Positions 38,777 to 47,369 of a DNA stretch of 64,000 bases are shown piece after piece. The DNA is taken from positions 124,001 through 188,000 of the forward strand of contig NZ_BMTN01000010.1 in NCBI RefSeq assembly GCF_014649695.1. Reading direction: 5' to 3'. The position numbers and the translations under genes are program-made. The notes under the pieces were generated by a model. The model made no database searches. It was given only the letters and a program-made list of their open reading frames with translations, and had not been told where the DNA came from. Each line of letters starts with the position of its first letter. The first letter of the stretch is position 1. This stretch comes from Streptomyces kurssanovii. Lineage in GTDB: Bacteria; Actinomycetota; Actinomycetes; Streptomycetales; Streptomycetaceae.

Positions 38777-39573
38777 CCATCCCCCTCACCTGGCTCTACG
38801 CCCCGGGCGACCGCCCGGAAGTGGTACGCAAGGCCCTCGCCTCCGACGCCGACATCGTCATCGTCGACCTCGAGGACGCCGTCGCCCAGGGACGCAAGCC
38901 GTACGCCCTCGACGCGACGGCCGAACTGCTGTCGGCCCCCCAACCGCTCCCCGTCCATGTCCGCATCAACTCCCCCCATGACGTCGAGGCCCTCGCCGGA
39001 CTGCCGGGCCTCAGTGCCCTGCGCATCCCCAAGGTCGCATACGCCACTGACATCCAGCAGATCGCGGCCCGCGCGCCGGGCGTCCCCCTGTATCCGCTCA
39101 TCGAGTCGGCGCTCGCCGTGGAACACGCCTACGCGATCGCCACCGCGCACGACGCCGTCGCCGGCATCGCCCTGGGCGAATCGGATCTCCGCGGCGACCT
39201 CGGTCTGCGCGGTGACGCCGGTCTCGACTGGCCCCGCACCCGTACGGTCATGGCCGCGAGGGCCGCGGGGCTCGCGCCACCGCCCCAGTCGATCTACCCC
39301 GACATCCTCGACCTCGACGGTCTCTACGCCTCCTGCTCCCACGGCAGGTCCCTCGGCTTCCTGGGCCGGGCGGCCATCCACCCACGCCAGCTGCCCGTCA
39401 TCGAGCGCGCCTTCCGCCCGACGAAGGAGGAGATCGAGGCGGCCGAGGACATCGTGAAGGCGGCCGCGTCGGACGCGGGGGCGCTGGCTCTGCCGGACGG
39501 CCGCTTCGTCGACGCGGCGGTGGTGGCGGCGGCCCGCCGGACGCTGGCGCTGGCGAGCCGCGAGGACCTCTGA
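38773..39573 (+). CDS. HpcH/HpaI-type lyase (CitE-like)
   Basis: A 266-residue TIM-barrel lyase like CitE and citramalyl- or malyl-CoA lyases. Key segments: WLYAPGDRPEVVRKAL (entrance), IVIVDLEDAVAQGRK (about 30-44; Asp/Glu bind Mg), HVRINS (about 62), the metal-ligand Glu in PLIESALAVE (about 113), LGESDLRGDLG (Asp) and FLGRAAIHPRQ near 200. It cleaves or forms C-C bonds of acyl-CoA hydroxy acids; the CoA transferase encoded upstream (ATGA overlap) could prepare its substrate. It is the last gene of the series and is followed by mosaic element copy C. Confidence 0.88.
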   Translation: MTIPLTWLYAPGDRPEVVRKALASDADIVIVDLEDAVAQGRKPYALDATAELLSAPQPLPVHVRINSPHDVEALAGLPGLSALRIPKVAYATDIQQIAARAPGVPLYPLIESALAVEHAYAIATAHDAVAGIALGESDLRGDLGLRGDAGLDWPRTRTVMAARAAGLAPPPQSIYPDILDLDGLYASCSHGRSLGFLGRAAIHPRQLPVIERAFRPTKEEIEAAEDIVKAAASDAGALALPDGRFVDAAVVAAARRTLALASREDL

Positions 39574-39630
39574 AAGGGGGAGGCGGGCGCGGGGGCCGCT
39601 GCGGGTGGGCGGCCGCTGCGTGGGGCGTTC

Positions 39631-39862
39631 TCCCCTCCCCGCCCCTTCCCGCTGTACCGATGTGCGGCTCCGCCGCGTGGCGGGCTCCGCCCGGACCCGT
39701 ACCGCGCTCCGCGCGGTGCCCTCAATCGCCGGGCGGGCTGGCTTTCGCTCCGCGAAATCAGCCCCGCTGGGGGCAACCTCCCACGGCCGCCAGGCCGTAG
39801 GGGGAGAGGTGCGGGGGTCCGGGGGCAGAGCCCCCGGTTACGGGAAGGGGCGGGGAGGGGAA
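39631..39862. repeat. mosaic intergenic element, copy C
   Basis: Between convergent citE-like and lgt genes. The C-rich left border (39631-39650) and the G-rich right border CGGGAAGGGGCGGGGAGGGG (39841-39860) form a near-perfect inverted pair of about 20 bp. Inside: the TCCGCC pieces, CCGCGCTCCGCGCGG hairpin, AATCGCCGGGCGGGCTGG module, inverted ACGGCCGCCAGGCCGTA module (about 39781) and GGGGGCAGAGCCCCC (39820-39834). Compared with copies A and B, the ACGGCC and AATCGCC modules are in reverse orientation. No gene is supported in 39574-39903. Confidence 0.82.
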
Positions 39863-39903
39863 CAAGCCCGCCGCAGGCGAACCGCACCCGCACCCGCCCC
39901 GCG

Positions 39904-40869
39904 TCACGCCTTGCCGGGCGACTCCGCCGCGTCCGCGGACTCCGGCGCCGTGTCCGGCTCAGGCTCCGCCTCGGACTTCGCCGTGCCGGCACCGTCCTCG
40001 GGATCGCCGTCGCCGGACGGAGCATCCGCGGCCTCGTCGGACGTCGACTTGGCCACCGCCGCCGGCTCCACGATCTCCTCGCGTCCCGGACGCTTCCGGG
40101 ACGAGATCACGATGTACGTGACCGCCAGCAGGAAGACCACGATGGAGGTCCAGACGTTCAGCCGCACGCCGAGGATGTCGTGCGCCTCGTCGACGCGCAT
40201 GTACTCGATCCAGCCGCGGCCGGCGCAGTACGCGGCGACGTACAGCGCGAACGCCCGCCCGTGACCCAGCTTGAAGCGGCGGTCGGCCCAGATGACCAGC
40301 AGCGCGACGCCGATGCACCACAGGGACTCGTAAAGGAAGGTCGGGTGGTACAGGCCGGCCTCACGGTTCGCGCCCTCGGTGATCCTGAGCGCCCAGGGGA
40401 CGTCGGTCTCCCTGCCGTAGAGCTCCTGGTTGAACCAGTTGCCCCAGCGGCCGATCGCCTGAGCGAAGGCGATACCGGGTGCCAGGGCGTCGGCCCAGGC
40501 GGGCAGCGGGATCCCGCGGCGGCGGCAGCCGATCCAGGCGCCGACCGCGCCCAGCGCGATCGCGCCCCAGATACCGAGGCCGCCCTCCCAGATCTTGAAG
40601 GCGTCGACCCAGTTCTCACCCTCGCTGAAGTACAGCTGATAGTCGGTGATCACGTGGTAGAGCCGACCACCGACCAGGCCGAACGGCACGGCCCAGACAG
40701 CGATGTCGGCCACCGTTCCGGCCTTGCCGCCCCGGGCGACCCAGCGCCGGTTGCCGTACCAGACGGCTACGAAGACGCCGATGATGATGCAGAACGCATA
40801 GCCTCGCAGCGGAAGCGGTCCGAGGTGGATCACTCCGGTCGACGGGCTGGGAATGTAGGCGATGTCCAT
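39904..40869 (-). CDS. lgt: prolipoprotein diacylglyceryl transferase
   Basis: A 321-residue integral membrane enzyme that attaches diacylglycerol to the lipobox cysteine of prolipoproteins. The Lgt signature GRWGNWFNQELYG lies at about 142-154, preceded by GGLGIWGAIALGA and the essential HxGP-like N-terminal region (IHLGPLPLRGYAF). About seven transmembrane segments are visible. The last 60 residues form an acidic Pro/Ala/Glu-rich cytoplasmic tail common in actinobacterial Lgt. The ATG at 40869 gives MDIAYIPSPSTG, the family start; no good ribosome site precedes it. It follows the trp genes on the same strand. Confidence 0.96.
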   Translation of the reverse strand: MDIAYIPSPSTGVIHLGPLPLRGYAFCIIIGVFVAVWYGNRRWVARGGKAGTVADIAVWAVPFGLVGGRLYHVITDYQLYFSEGENWVDAFKIWEGGLGIWGAIALGAVGAWIGCRRRGIPLPAWADALAPGIAFAQAIGRWGNWFNQELYGRETDVPWALRITEGANREAGLYHPTFLYESLWCIGVALLVIWADRRFKLGHGRAFALYVAAYCAGRGWIEYMRVDEAHDILGVRLNVWTSIVVFLLAVTYIVISSRKRPGREEIVEPAAVAKSTSDEAADAPSGDGDPEDGAGTAKSEAEPEPDTAPESADAAESPGKA

Positions 40870-41064
40870 GGCAGGACCGACGCTACCCTGCCGGGCGGGA
40901 CGTACGGCAACCCGCCCGGCAACTTCTGGGTAACAGGACACGGTCATGGTCACGGCTGCGGCCATGGTCAGGGGCACCGGTCCGCGGCCGTCCGCGGGCG
41001 GCGCAGGCACCACCGGGTCAGGGACCGCCACCGGGTCCGAGAACCGCCATCGGTCCGTCCGGCC

Positions 41065-41925
41065 TCAGGAAGCCGGTGCTCCCGGGCTCACGCTTCCGCC
41101 CCCGGTCGGCGACGCCGGCCGCTCGGTGCCCGGCGGCTTGCCCTCGTTGGCCTCCTTGACCCACTTCTTGAAGTTCGCGACGGAGATCTGCTCCTTCCCC
41201 TTCGTCGGGAAGATCGACTCTCCGTTGAGCAGCACGGTCGGGGTGCCGCTGAAGCCGCCGGCCTGGAACGCTTCGTTGGACTTCTTCACCCAGGCGTCGT
41301 GCTTGCCCTCCTCCACACAGCTGCGGAACGCGGGCGTGTCCAGTCCCTCGACCTCGCCCGCGAGCTCGATCAGCCTGCCGTTGTCGGCGAAGGCGTCGTC
41401 CGGCTCGGGCGGCTGGTTCATGTACAGCACGTCGTGGTACGGGGCGAACTTCCCGGCGTCCTGGGCGCACGCCGCCGCGTTCGCCGCGCGCAGGGAGCCG
41501 CTGCCGCCCATGTTCCCGTCGATGATGGTGGCAAGGTGATAGTCGATCTTGATCTGGCCGGCCTTCTCCAGATCATGGATCGTCTCGCGAAGAGCGTTCT
41601 CGAACTGGGCGCATGCCGGGCACCGGAAGTCCTCCCACACCGTGAGGGTGGACGGGGCGTCGGCGGCGCCGACCGGGATGGCGAGCTGCTCCTCGCCCTG
41701 TACGCCGCTGGGCGCGAGGAGCGGGCTCGCATCCGTCGTGCCGCTCCCCTCGTCCTTGCCGCTGTTGGCGGCCACCAGGCCGGCCACCGCGGCCAGCCCG
41801 AGCACGCCCACCACGGCCGAGGCCACGATCAGGGTCCTGCGGCGCTTCTCGCGTGCCTTTTCCCGCGCCCGTTCCTGCTGGAGCCGCTCGCGCGCTCCCC
41901 GCTTCCGCTCTTGGTTCTCGCTCAC
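41065..41925 (-). CDS. membrane-anchored DsbA/thioredoxin-like oxidoreductase
   Basis: A 286-residue protein with a basic cytoplasmic N-terminus (about 1-30, rich in Arg/Glu), a single transmembrane helix (LIVASAVVGVLGLAAVAGLV, about 31-50) and an extracellular thioredoxin-fold domain. The redox motif is FRCPACAQF (CPAC, about 103) and the cis-Pro lies in FSGTPTVLLNG. It probably forms or reshuffles disulfides in exported proteins. The GTG at 41925 is the first start in the conserved frame. It lies between trpA, after a hairpin terminator, and lgt, both also concerned with or next to the envelope, but is likely a separate transcription unit. Confidence 0.88.
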   Translation of the reverse strand: MSENQERKRGARERLQQERAREKAREKRRRTLIVASAVVGVLGLAAVAGLVAANSGKDEGSGTTDASPLLAPSGVQGEEQLAIPVGAADAPSTLTVWEDFRCPACAQFENALRETIHDLEKAGQIKIDYHLATIIDGNMGGSGSLRAANAAACAQDAGKFAPYHDVLYMNQPPEPDDAFADNGRLIELAGEVEGLDTPAFRSCVEEGKHDAWVKKSNEAFQAGGFSGTPTVLLNGESIFPTKGKEQISVANFKKWVKEANEGKPPGTERPASPTGGGSVSPGAPAS

Positions 41926-41938
41926 ACACCGCAAACGA

Positions 41939-41968
41939 ACCGGGGAGGCGTGTGCGCGCCTCCCCGGT
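41939..41968 (-). terminator. hairpin terminator after trpA
   Basis: Perfect 12-bp arms (41939-41950 and 41957-41968) with a 6-base loop begin 20 bp beyond the trpA stop codon. Confidence 0.85.
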
Positions 41969-41988
41969 CCCTGATCCACTCGTACGGG

Positions 41989-42804
41989 CTACGACTTTCC
42001 GCGCACACCCCGCGCCAGTTCGCCCGCCAGTTCCCGTACGGCCGCGACGGCCGCGCCGTCGTCGGGTGCGTCGAGCATCCGCTTGACGAACGCCGAGCCG
42101 ACGATCACACCGTCGGCGAACGCCGCGACCTCCGCGGCCTGCGCCGGGTTGGAGACCCCGAGGCCCACGCAGACCGGCAGCGCGGTCGTGGCGCGGGTGC
42201 GGCGCACCAGGTCCTGCGCCTGCTCGCCGACCGACTCGCGGGTACCGGTGACGCCCATCAGTGACGCCGCGTAGACGAAACCTGATCCGGCTGCCGTGAT
42301 CTTCGCGAGTCGGGCGTCCTTGCTGCTCGGCGCGACGACGAAGACGGTGGCGAGGCCGTGCTTCTCGGCGTGTTCCCTCCACAGCCCGGCCTCCTCGACC
42401 GGCAGGTCGGGCAGGATGCACCCGGCGCCGCCCGCCTCGGCGAGCTCAGAGGTGAAGCGCTCGACGCCGTAGCGGTCGATCGGGTTCCAGTAGGTCATCA
42501 CGAGGACCGGCTTTCCGGTGGCCGCGTGGGCCTCACGGACCGTACGCATCACATCCGCGATCCTGACCCCGCCGCGCAGGGCGATGTCGTCGGCGGTCTG
42601 GATGACCGGGCCGTCGAGGACGGGATCGCTGTGCGGCAGCCCGACCTCCACCACGTCGGCACCGCCGTCGAACGCGGCCTTGACCGCCTCGATGCCGACG
42701 TCGACGGTCGGGAAACCGGCGGGCAGGTAGGCGACGAGCGCCGCCCGTTCCTCGTTCCTCGCGGCGGCGAGCGTGTCGTTCAGCAGCTGGATGTTCCCGC
42801 TCAC
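41989..42804 (-). CDS. trpA: tryptophan synthase alpha chain
   Basis: A 271-residue TIM barrel that cleaves indole-3-glycerol phosphate to indole. Catalytic Glu lies in [16 protein letters not shown] (about 50) and Asp in the same segment; the phosphate loop GVTGTRES is near 180 and [10 protein letters not shown] near 210. The GTG start overlaps the trpB stop (GTGA), so the two subunits are co-translated in the usual order B then A. A terminator follows. Confidence 0.97.
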   Translation of the reverse strand: MSGNIQLLNDTLAAARNEERAALVAYLPAGFPTVDVGIEAVKAAFDGGADVVEVGLPHSDPVLDGPVIQTADDIALRGGVRIADVMRTVREAHAATGKPVLVMTYWNPIDRYGVERFTSELAEAGGAGCILPDLPVEEAGLWREHAEKHGLATVFVVAPSSKDARLAKITAAGSGFVYAASLMGVTGTRESVGEQAQDLVRRTRATTALPVCVGLGVSNPAQAAEVAAFADGVIVGSAFVKRMLDAPDDGAAVAAVRELAGELARGVRGKS

Positions 42805-44093
42805 TTGGCGTCCCCCTGGATCTCTGCGGCGCCGTTGTCGGCGGAGGCGTCGGCCTCGACCCGGGCGTCGGTGTCGTACAGACCGAAGTAACGGGCGGCG
42901 GTGTCCATGTCCTTGTCACCGCGGCCGGAGAGGTTGACGAGGATCAGCCCGTCCTTGCCGAGCTCGCGCCCGACCTCCAGCGCGCCGGCCAGGGCGTGCG
43001 CCGACTCGATGGCCGGGATGATGCCTTCGGTGCGGGACAGCAGCCGCAGGGCCTGCATCGCCGCGTCGTCGGTGACCGCGCGGTACTCGCCCCGGCCCGA
43101 GTCCTTCAGGTACGAGTGCTCGGGGCCGACGCCCGGGTAGTCCAGGCCGGCCGAGATCGAGTACGGCTCGGTGATCTGGCCCTCGTCGTCCTGGAGGACG
43201 TAGGAACGGGAGCCGTGCAGGATGCCGGGTTCGCCCGCGGTCAGGGTCGCCGCGTGCTCCCCGGTCTCGATGCCGTGGCCGGCGGGCTCGCAGCCGACCA
43301 GCCGGACGCCGGCGTCCGGGATGAAGGCGTGGAACAGGCCGATGGCGTTCGACCCGCCGCCGACGCAGGCGACGGCGGCGTCGGGCAGGCGCCCGGCCCT
43401 CTCCAGGATCTGCCGCCTGGCCTCCACGCCGATGACACGGTGGAAGTCGCGCACCATGGCGGGGAAGGGGTGGGGGCCGGCGACCGTGCCGAAGAGGTAG
43501 TGCGTACGGTCCACGTTGGCGACCCAGTCGCGGAACGCCTCGTTGATGGCGTCCTTGAGGGTGCGGCTGCCGGACTTCACGGCGACGACCTCGGCGCCGA
43601 GCATCCGCATCCGGGCGACGTTCAGCGCCTGGCGCTGGGTGTCGATCTCGCCCATGTAGATGGTGCACTGGAGTCCGAACAGCGCGCAGGCGGTGGCGGT
43701 CGCCACGCCGTGCTGACCGGCGCCCGTCTCCGCGATGACGCGCGTCTTGCCCATCCGCTTGGTGAGCAGGGCCTGGCCCAGCACGTTGTTGATCTTGTGC
43801 GAGCCGGTGTGGTTGAGGTCCTCCCGCTTGAGGAAGACCCGGGCGCCGCCGGCGTGCTCGGCGAACCGGGACACCTCGGTGAGGGCGCTCGGGCGGCCCG
43901 TGTAGTCGACCATCAGGCCGTTCAGCTCGGACGCGAAGGCCGGGTCGGACTTCGCCTTCTCGTACTCGACGGCGACCTCGTCCACGGCGGCGACGAGCGC
44001 CTCCGGGATGAACTTGCCGCCGAAGGCACCGAAGTAACCCTCGGTGTTGGGGACTTGACCCTCCGGGTCGGGGATGAAGTAGTCGCTGGACAT
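42801..44093 (-). CDS. trpB: tryptophan synthase beta chain
   Basis: A 430-residue PLP enzyme that joins indole and serine to give tryptophan. The PLP lysine is in [10 protein letters not shown] (about 98), the glutamate in AETGAGQHG (about 120) and the phosphate-binding loop in [10 protein letters not shown] (about 240). The ATG at 44093 has AAGGAG about 10 bp upstream and gives [10 protein letters not shown]; the open frame continuing to 44219 runs into mosaic element D and is not coding. Because the element separates it from trpC and the small ORF, trpBA may have its own promoter between 44094 and 44160. Confidence 0.97.
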   Translation of the reverse strand: MSSDYFIPDPEGQVPNTEGYFGAFGGKFIPEALVAAVDEVAVEYEKAKSDPAFASELNGLMVDYTGRPSALTEVSRFAEHAGGARVFLKREDLNHTGSHKINNVLGQALLTKRMGKTRVIAETGAGQHGVATATACALFGLQCTIYMGEIDTQRQALNVARMRMLGAEVVAVKSGSRTLKDAINEAFRDWVANVDRTHYLFGTVAGPHPFPAMVRDFHRVIGVEARRQILERAGRLPDAAVACVGGGSNAIGLFHAFIPDAGVRLVGCEPAGHGIETGEHAATLTAGEPGILHGSRSYVLQDDEGQITEPYSISAGLDYPGVGPEHSYLKDSGRGEYRAVTDDAAMQALRLLSRTEGIIPAIESAHALAGALEVGRELGKDGLILVNLSGRGDKDMDTAARYFGLYDTDARVEADASADNGAAEIQGDAK

Positions 44094-44160
44094 GGCGACG
44101 CGCTCCTTGTCGGGACGGCAGAAGTGGACGACGTAGGTGGCGCTTGCGGGCTGTTCCTTA

Positions 44161-44431
44161 CCCCGTCCCCTACGGCCTGGCGGCCGTGGGACCCCCCACT
44201 TCCCGAAGCCGGGCTCCACCCGGGCCCGCCACCGCGCGGAGCGCTGTGTTCGGGGGTTCTGCCCCCGGACCCCCGCGCCTCAATCGCCGGCGGGGCTGAC
44301 AAAGTCGGCCCGCCTGGGGGCACCTCCTACGGCCGCCAGGCCGTAGGAGGAGATCGAGGGCACCGCGCGAAGCGCGGTACGGGTACGGATACGGGTCCGG
44401 GCTTGCCCCGGTACGGGAAGGGAGAGGGAAA
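44161..44431. repeat. mosaic intergenic element, copy D (inside the trp cluster)
   Basis: Modules shared with copies A-C: TACGGCCTGGCGGCCGTG near 44170 and its inverted counterpart near 44329, hairpin GGGGGTTCTGCCCCC (44252-44266), AATCGCCGGCGGGGCTGACAAAGTC-type module, two ACCGCGC hairpins and a G-rich right border (CGGGAAGGGAGAGGG). The opposed ACGGCC modules could pair over about 150 bp. It lies between the small trpM-like ORF and trpB, where many related genomes are expected to have only a short gap. No gene is supported in 44094-44453. Confidence 0.8.
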
Positions 44432-44453
44432 GACATCCGCTCGAGGGGACGGA

Positions 44454-44735
44454 CTAGCGGCCGTCCCGCGCCACGACCCCGCGCCATCGCATTCCGTTGA
44501 CCTGGCCCGGCTCGTCGCCGATCACGTACCGCACCCGCCGCCCGTGCACCCGCCGTGCCGGCGCCCGGCAGCCGCGGGGGCGGCAGCCTCGGGCGAGGCG
44601 GGCGTAGGGGTCACGGGGCGCGCCGCCCCCGGCGGCGGCCACCGTCCGGCCGGCGCACGCCGAGGGCACGCCGACGAGCACGGGGCGGGGCCCCGCGGTC
44701 CGGCGTGCTCTGCTGCGAGCGACGGCGGCGGTCAC
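44454..44735 (-). CDS. small TrpM/TrpX-like protein of the trp cluster
   Basis: A 93-residue, Arg-rich protein starting GTG at 44735, 7 bp after the trpC stop, with GGCAGGAG spanning the trpC end as ribosome site. The C-terminus RYVIGDEPGQVNGMRWRGVV looks conserved, while the first 60 residues are low complexity; an internal GTG at about residue 32 would give a protein of about 62 residues. In S. coelicolor a small gene in this position (trpX/trpM) has been reported to modulate tryptophan synthesis. I assign this ORF by position, not by verified sequence identity. Confidence 0.65.
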   Translation of the reverse strand: MTAAVARSRARRTAGPRPVLVGVPSACAGRTVAAAGGGAPRDPYARLARGCRPRGCRAPARRVHGRRVRYVIGDEPGQVNGMRWRGVVARDGR

Positions 44736-44742
44736 GGCCGGG

Positions 44743-45552
44743 TCAGCTCCTGCCGTGCCGCAGCGCGGGGTGCGCGCCCGCGGCCACCAGATCGGCGACC
44801 GCGGCCCTCGGGTCGCGGCCGGTCACCAGGGACTCGCCGACGAGCACGGCGTCGGCGCCGGCGTTGGCGTAGGCGATCAGGTCGTGCGGACCCCGCACGC
44901 CCGACTCAGCGATCTTGACGATGTGCGCCGGGATCTCGGGGGCGACCCGCTCGAAGGTGGAGCGGTCGACCTTGAGGGTCTTGAGGTCGCGCGCGTTCAC
45001 GCCGATGATCTTCGCCCCGGCGTCGACGGCCCGCTCGGCCTCGTCCTCGTCGTGGACCTCGACCAGCGGGGTCAGGCCGATCGATTCAGCGCGCTCGATC
45101 AGCGAGACGAGCGCCTCCTGGTCCAGCGCGGCGACGATCAGCAGCACGACGTCGGCGCCGTAGGCGCGCGCCTCCCACAGCTGGTACGCGGTGACGATGA
45201 AGTCCTTGCGCAGCACCGGGATGTCGACCTTGGCGCGTACGGCCTCGAGGTCGGCGAGCGATCCGCCGAAGCGGCGCTCCTCGGTGAGCACGGAGATGAC
45301 GGCCGCGCCGCCCGCCTCGTAGTCGGCGGCGAGTCCGGCGGGGTCGGCGATCGCGGCGAGCGCGCCCTTGGAGGGGCTGGAGCGCTTGACCTCGCAGATC
45401 ACCTTGACGCCCTCACCGCGCAGCGCGGCGACGCCGTCCTTGGCCGCAGGAGCCTTGGCGGCGCGCTCCTTGAGCTCGTCGAGGCTGACACGCGCCTGCC
45501 GCTCTGCCAGGTCGGCGCGCACACCTTCGATGATCTCGTCGAGCACACTCAC
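44743..45552 (-). CDS. trpC: indole-3-glycerol phosphate synthase
   Basis: A 269-residue TIM barrel converting carboxyphenylamino-deoxyribulose phosphate to indole-3-glycerol phosphate. Conserved blocks: [13 protein letters not shown] (about 51, catalytic Lys/Glu), VLRKDFIV (about 108), [12 protein letters not shown] (about 155), [11 protein letters not shown] (about 175) and SGVRGPHDL. The GTG at 45552 with AAGGGGG upstream gives [12 protein letters not shown], the usual start. It is monofunctional, not fused to trpF. The small trpM-like ORF follows after 7 bp. Confidence 0.97.
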   Translation of the reverse strand: MSVLDEIIEGVRADLAERQARVSLDELKERAAKAPAAKDGVAALRGEGVKVICEVKRSSPSKGALAAIADPAGLAADYEAGGAAVISVLTEERRFGGSLADLEAVRAKVDIPVLRKDFIVTAYQLWEARAYGADVVLLIVAALDQEALVSLIERAESIGLTPLVEVHDEDEAERAVDAGAKIIGVNARDLKTLKVDRSTFERVAPEIPAHIVKIAESGVRGPHDLIAYANAGADAVLVGESLVTGRDPRAAVADLVAAGAHPALRHGRS

Positions 45553-45667
45553 GCGAGCGGCCCCCTTCCGGGACGGTGTTGATGGATCAGGATCAGCCAT
45601 GTCGATGGTATCCGCAGGAGGGCCCGAGGCCCGCATCCGGTCGATGCCTGTCCCACTACCTGGGACT

Positions 45668-46276
45668 TCATGGAGCCAGTGCCGAGCCGAACGGCAGGTT
45701 CCGCACCACGCTGAAGATCACCAGCGCGCCGCCCATGACCCACCACCATCCGGTGGAGAGGCCGACCCGCAGGGGGCGCCCCTGTACGGCGCGAATCAGC
45801 CACATCACCCATACGACGGCGAAGACGGCGTAGCCCACGACGGCGACGGCGTTGGCGCCGAGGGCGGTGCCGATGTCGCCGTGGACGAAGGCGTGGGCGC
45901 TGCGCAGTCCGCCGCATCCCGGGCAGTAGACGCCCGTGAGGCGCAGCAGCGGACATACCGGGTAGTGGCCCGGTTCGTTCGGGTCGACGGTCCCGACGTA
46001 GGCGAACGCGGCGGCGACACCCGCGAGGACGGCGAGCGGTGCGGCGACGCGCCGCGCGGTCGACGGGGCGGGCCTGCCAGGGGCGCCCGGCACGGCACCG
46101 GCGGGCCACGCCTGAGGAGCGGGGCCGGCGGTCGGCCACGCCTCACCCGGTACGTGCCCGGGCGCCGTGGGGCCCGTCGCGCCGGGGCCGGCGGCCGGGT
46201 CCGTGGCATGGTCTCCGGGCGCGGGGCCGACCGGCGGCGGGACGGCGGGCGGGGTGGGAGCTGGGGTCGGGTCCAC
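45668..46276 (-). CDS. DUF2752 membrane protein
   Basis: A 202-residue protein with a Pro/Ala-rich N-terminus (about 1-75) and three hydrophobic segments ([52 protein letters not shown]). The DUF2752 signature [19 protein letters not shown] lies near 110 with three cysteines. Function is unknown; membership of the trp region is a regular actinobacterial feature. The GTG at 46276 has GGGGAGA upstream. Confidence 0.85.
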   Translation of the reverse strand: MDPTPAPTPPAVPPPVGPAPGDHATDPAAGPGATGPTAPGHVPGEAWPTAGPAPQAWPAGAVPGAPGRPAPSTARRVAAPLAVLAGVAAAFAYVGTVDPNEPGHYPVCPLLRLTGVYCPGCGGLRSAHAFVHGDIGTALGANAVAVVGYAVFAVVWVMWLIRAVQGRPLRVGLSTGWWWVMGGALVIFSVVRNLPFGSALAP

Positions 46277-46359
46277 GCGGTGATTCTCCCCGTTCGACGG
46301 CAGCGGCGCAGCCCGGCCTGGCCGGGCTGCGCCGCTGTGCGACATCTGCGTGCGAGGTC

Positions 46360-46620
46360 TCAGACCCTGACGTTCTCCCGGGCCGCCGCGCGATCACGGG
46401 CCGCCACCACGTGGTCCGGCTCCTTGGGCGTGCCGAGGCCGGCCATCTTCATCGCGCCGCCGGCCACAGCGCCGAGCAGGATGAGAGCAGAACCGGCCCA
46501 GAAGCCGGCCGGGCTGTTCGCCACCATGAAGACGCCTGCGACACAGAAGCCGATGAAGGCGATGATGACGCCGGTCCAGGCGGCCGGGGTGTGTCCGTGT
46601 CCGTGGCTGCTGCCCGCCAT
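46360..46620 (-). CDS. HGxxPAAW-family small membrane protein
   Basis: An 86-residue protein starting MAGSSHGHGHTPAAWTG, which holds the HGHTPAAW motif that names the family. Two transmembrane helices follow (VIIAFIGFCVAGVFMVA and AGSALILLGAVAGGAMKMAG) and a charged cytoplasmic tail. Function is unknown; the family is typical of actinobacterial trp clusters. The ATG at 46620 has GAGGAG 7 bp upstream, which excludes the longer frame to 46689. Confidence 0.9.
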   Translation of the reverse strand: MAGSSHGHGHTPAAWTGVIIAFIGFCVAGVFMVANSPAGFWAGSALILLGAVAGGAMKMAGLGTPKEPDHVVAARDRAAARENVRV

Positions 46621-46723
46621 GAGTTGCTCCTCGTTTCCGATGCGATTCGTGCGCCGGTGCTCGTGCTGAGCCGGACGCTCGTCCTTCATTGTCCCGTACG
46701 CCGGGGCGGGCGCGGCGCGGGGG

Positions 46724-47362
46724 TCACCCTTCGCGCGTCGGATCCTCGCCCCGGTCCAGGGCCTTCCAGAGGTCCTCGGGACGGTCGGGGTCGGCCGGGC
46801 GTTCCTTGCGGGTGCGGGGGCTGCCGTCGCGCTCGTAGCGGCCGGACATGGACGGCCACCGCGGGCCGTAGCGGAGGGCGAGCAGTCCGGCGAGCAGGAT
46901 CAGCGCACCGCCGACCGCGGTGATGTAGGGCCAGACCGTGTGGGAGAGGGCTTCGACGGTGGAGGCGGCGTCGCCGGTGGTGCGGGCGGCCTTCTCGTCG
47001 AGCGCTCCGGTGTCGGACGCGCCGAGGAGTGCGGCCGTCGCCGCGCCGGCACCGCTCAGCGCGAGCAGTGCGGCGACGAGCATCCGGCCGGCACGGCGCA
47101 CGGCGAAGACCGCGACCAGCGCGGCCAGTCCGACGATCGCGAGTGCCGTGGGGACTCCGGTGACGTCGGAGCCCTTGGCGTCGAGGGAGACGGTTCCGCC
47201 GCCGACGGACGCGGTGCCCTCGGCCCAGATCCGGCCGGCGGCCAGCAGAACGACGGTCGCGCCGGCGGCGCCGAGGAACAGGGCGGCGGCCAGGCTGCGG
47301 CGGCTGCTGGTGGCGGGCGTCGCGGCTGCGGCTCGGGGCTGGGGTACGGGTACGGCACTCAC
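46724..47362 (-). CDS. trp-region conserved membrane protein (TIGR02234 family)
   Basis: A 212-residue protein with four predicted transmembrane helices (SLAAALFLGAAGATVVLLAA, ALAIVGLAALVAVFAV, MLVAALLALSGAGAATAALL, WPYITAVGGALILLAGLLAL) and a charged cytoplasmic tail ending KALDRGEDPTREG. It matches the family known as the trp region conserved hypothetical membrane protein. The gene starts 7 bp after trpE, so it is in the same transcript; a role in tryptophan or precursor transport has been supposed but is unproven. Confidence 0.88.
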   Translation of the reverse strand: MSAVPVPQPRAAAATPATSSRRSLAAALFLGAAGATVVLLAAGRIWAEGTASVGGGTVSLDAKGSDVTGVPTALAIVGLAALVAVFAVRRAGRMLVAALLALSGAGAATAALLGASDTGALDEKAARTTGDAASTVEALSHTVWPYITAVGGALILLAGLLALRYGPRWPSMSGRYERDGSPRTRKERPADPDRPEDLWKALDRGEDPTREG

Positions 47363-47369
47363 GTACCCA

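Noticed and set aside
42801-44219. Longer version of trpB starting inside mosaic element D
   Set aside because: The added residues come from repeat sequence. The ATG at 44093 has a good ribosome site and gives the standard TrpB N-terminus.
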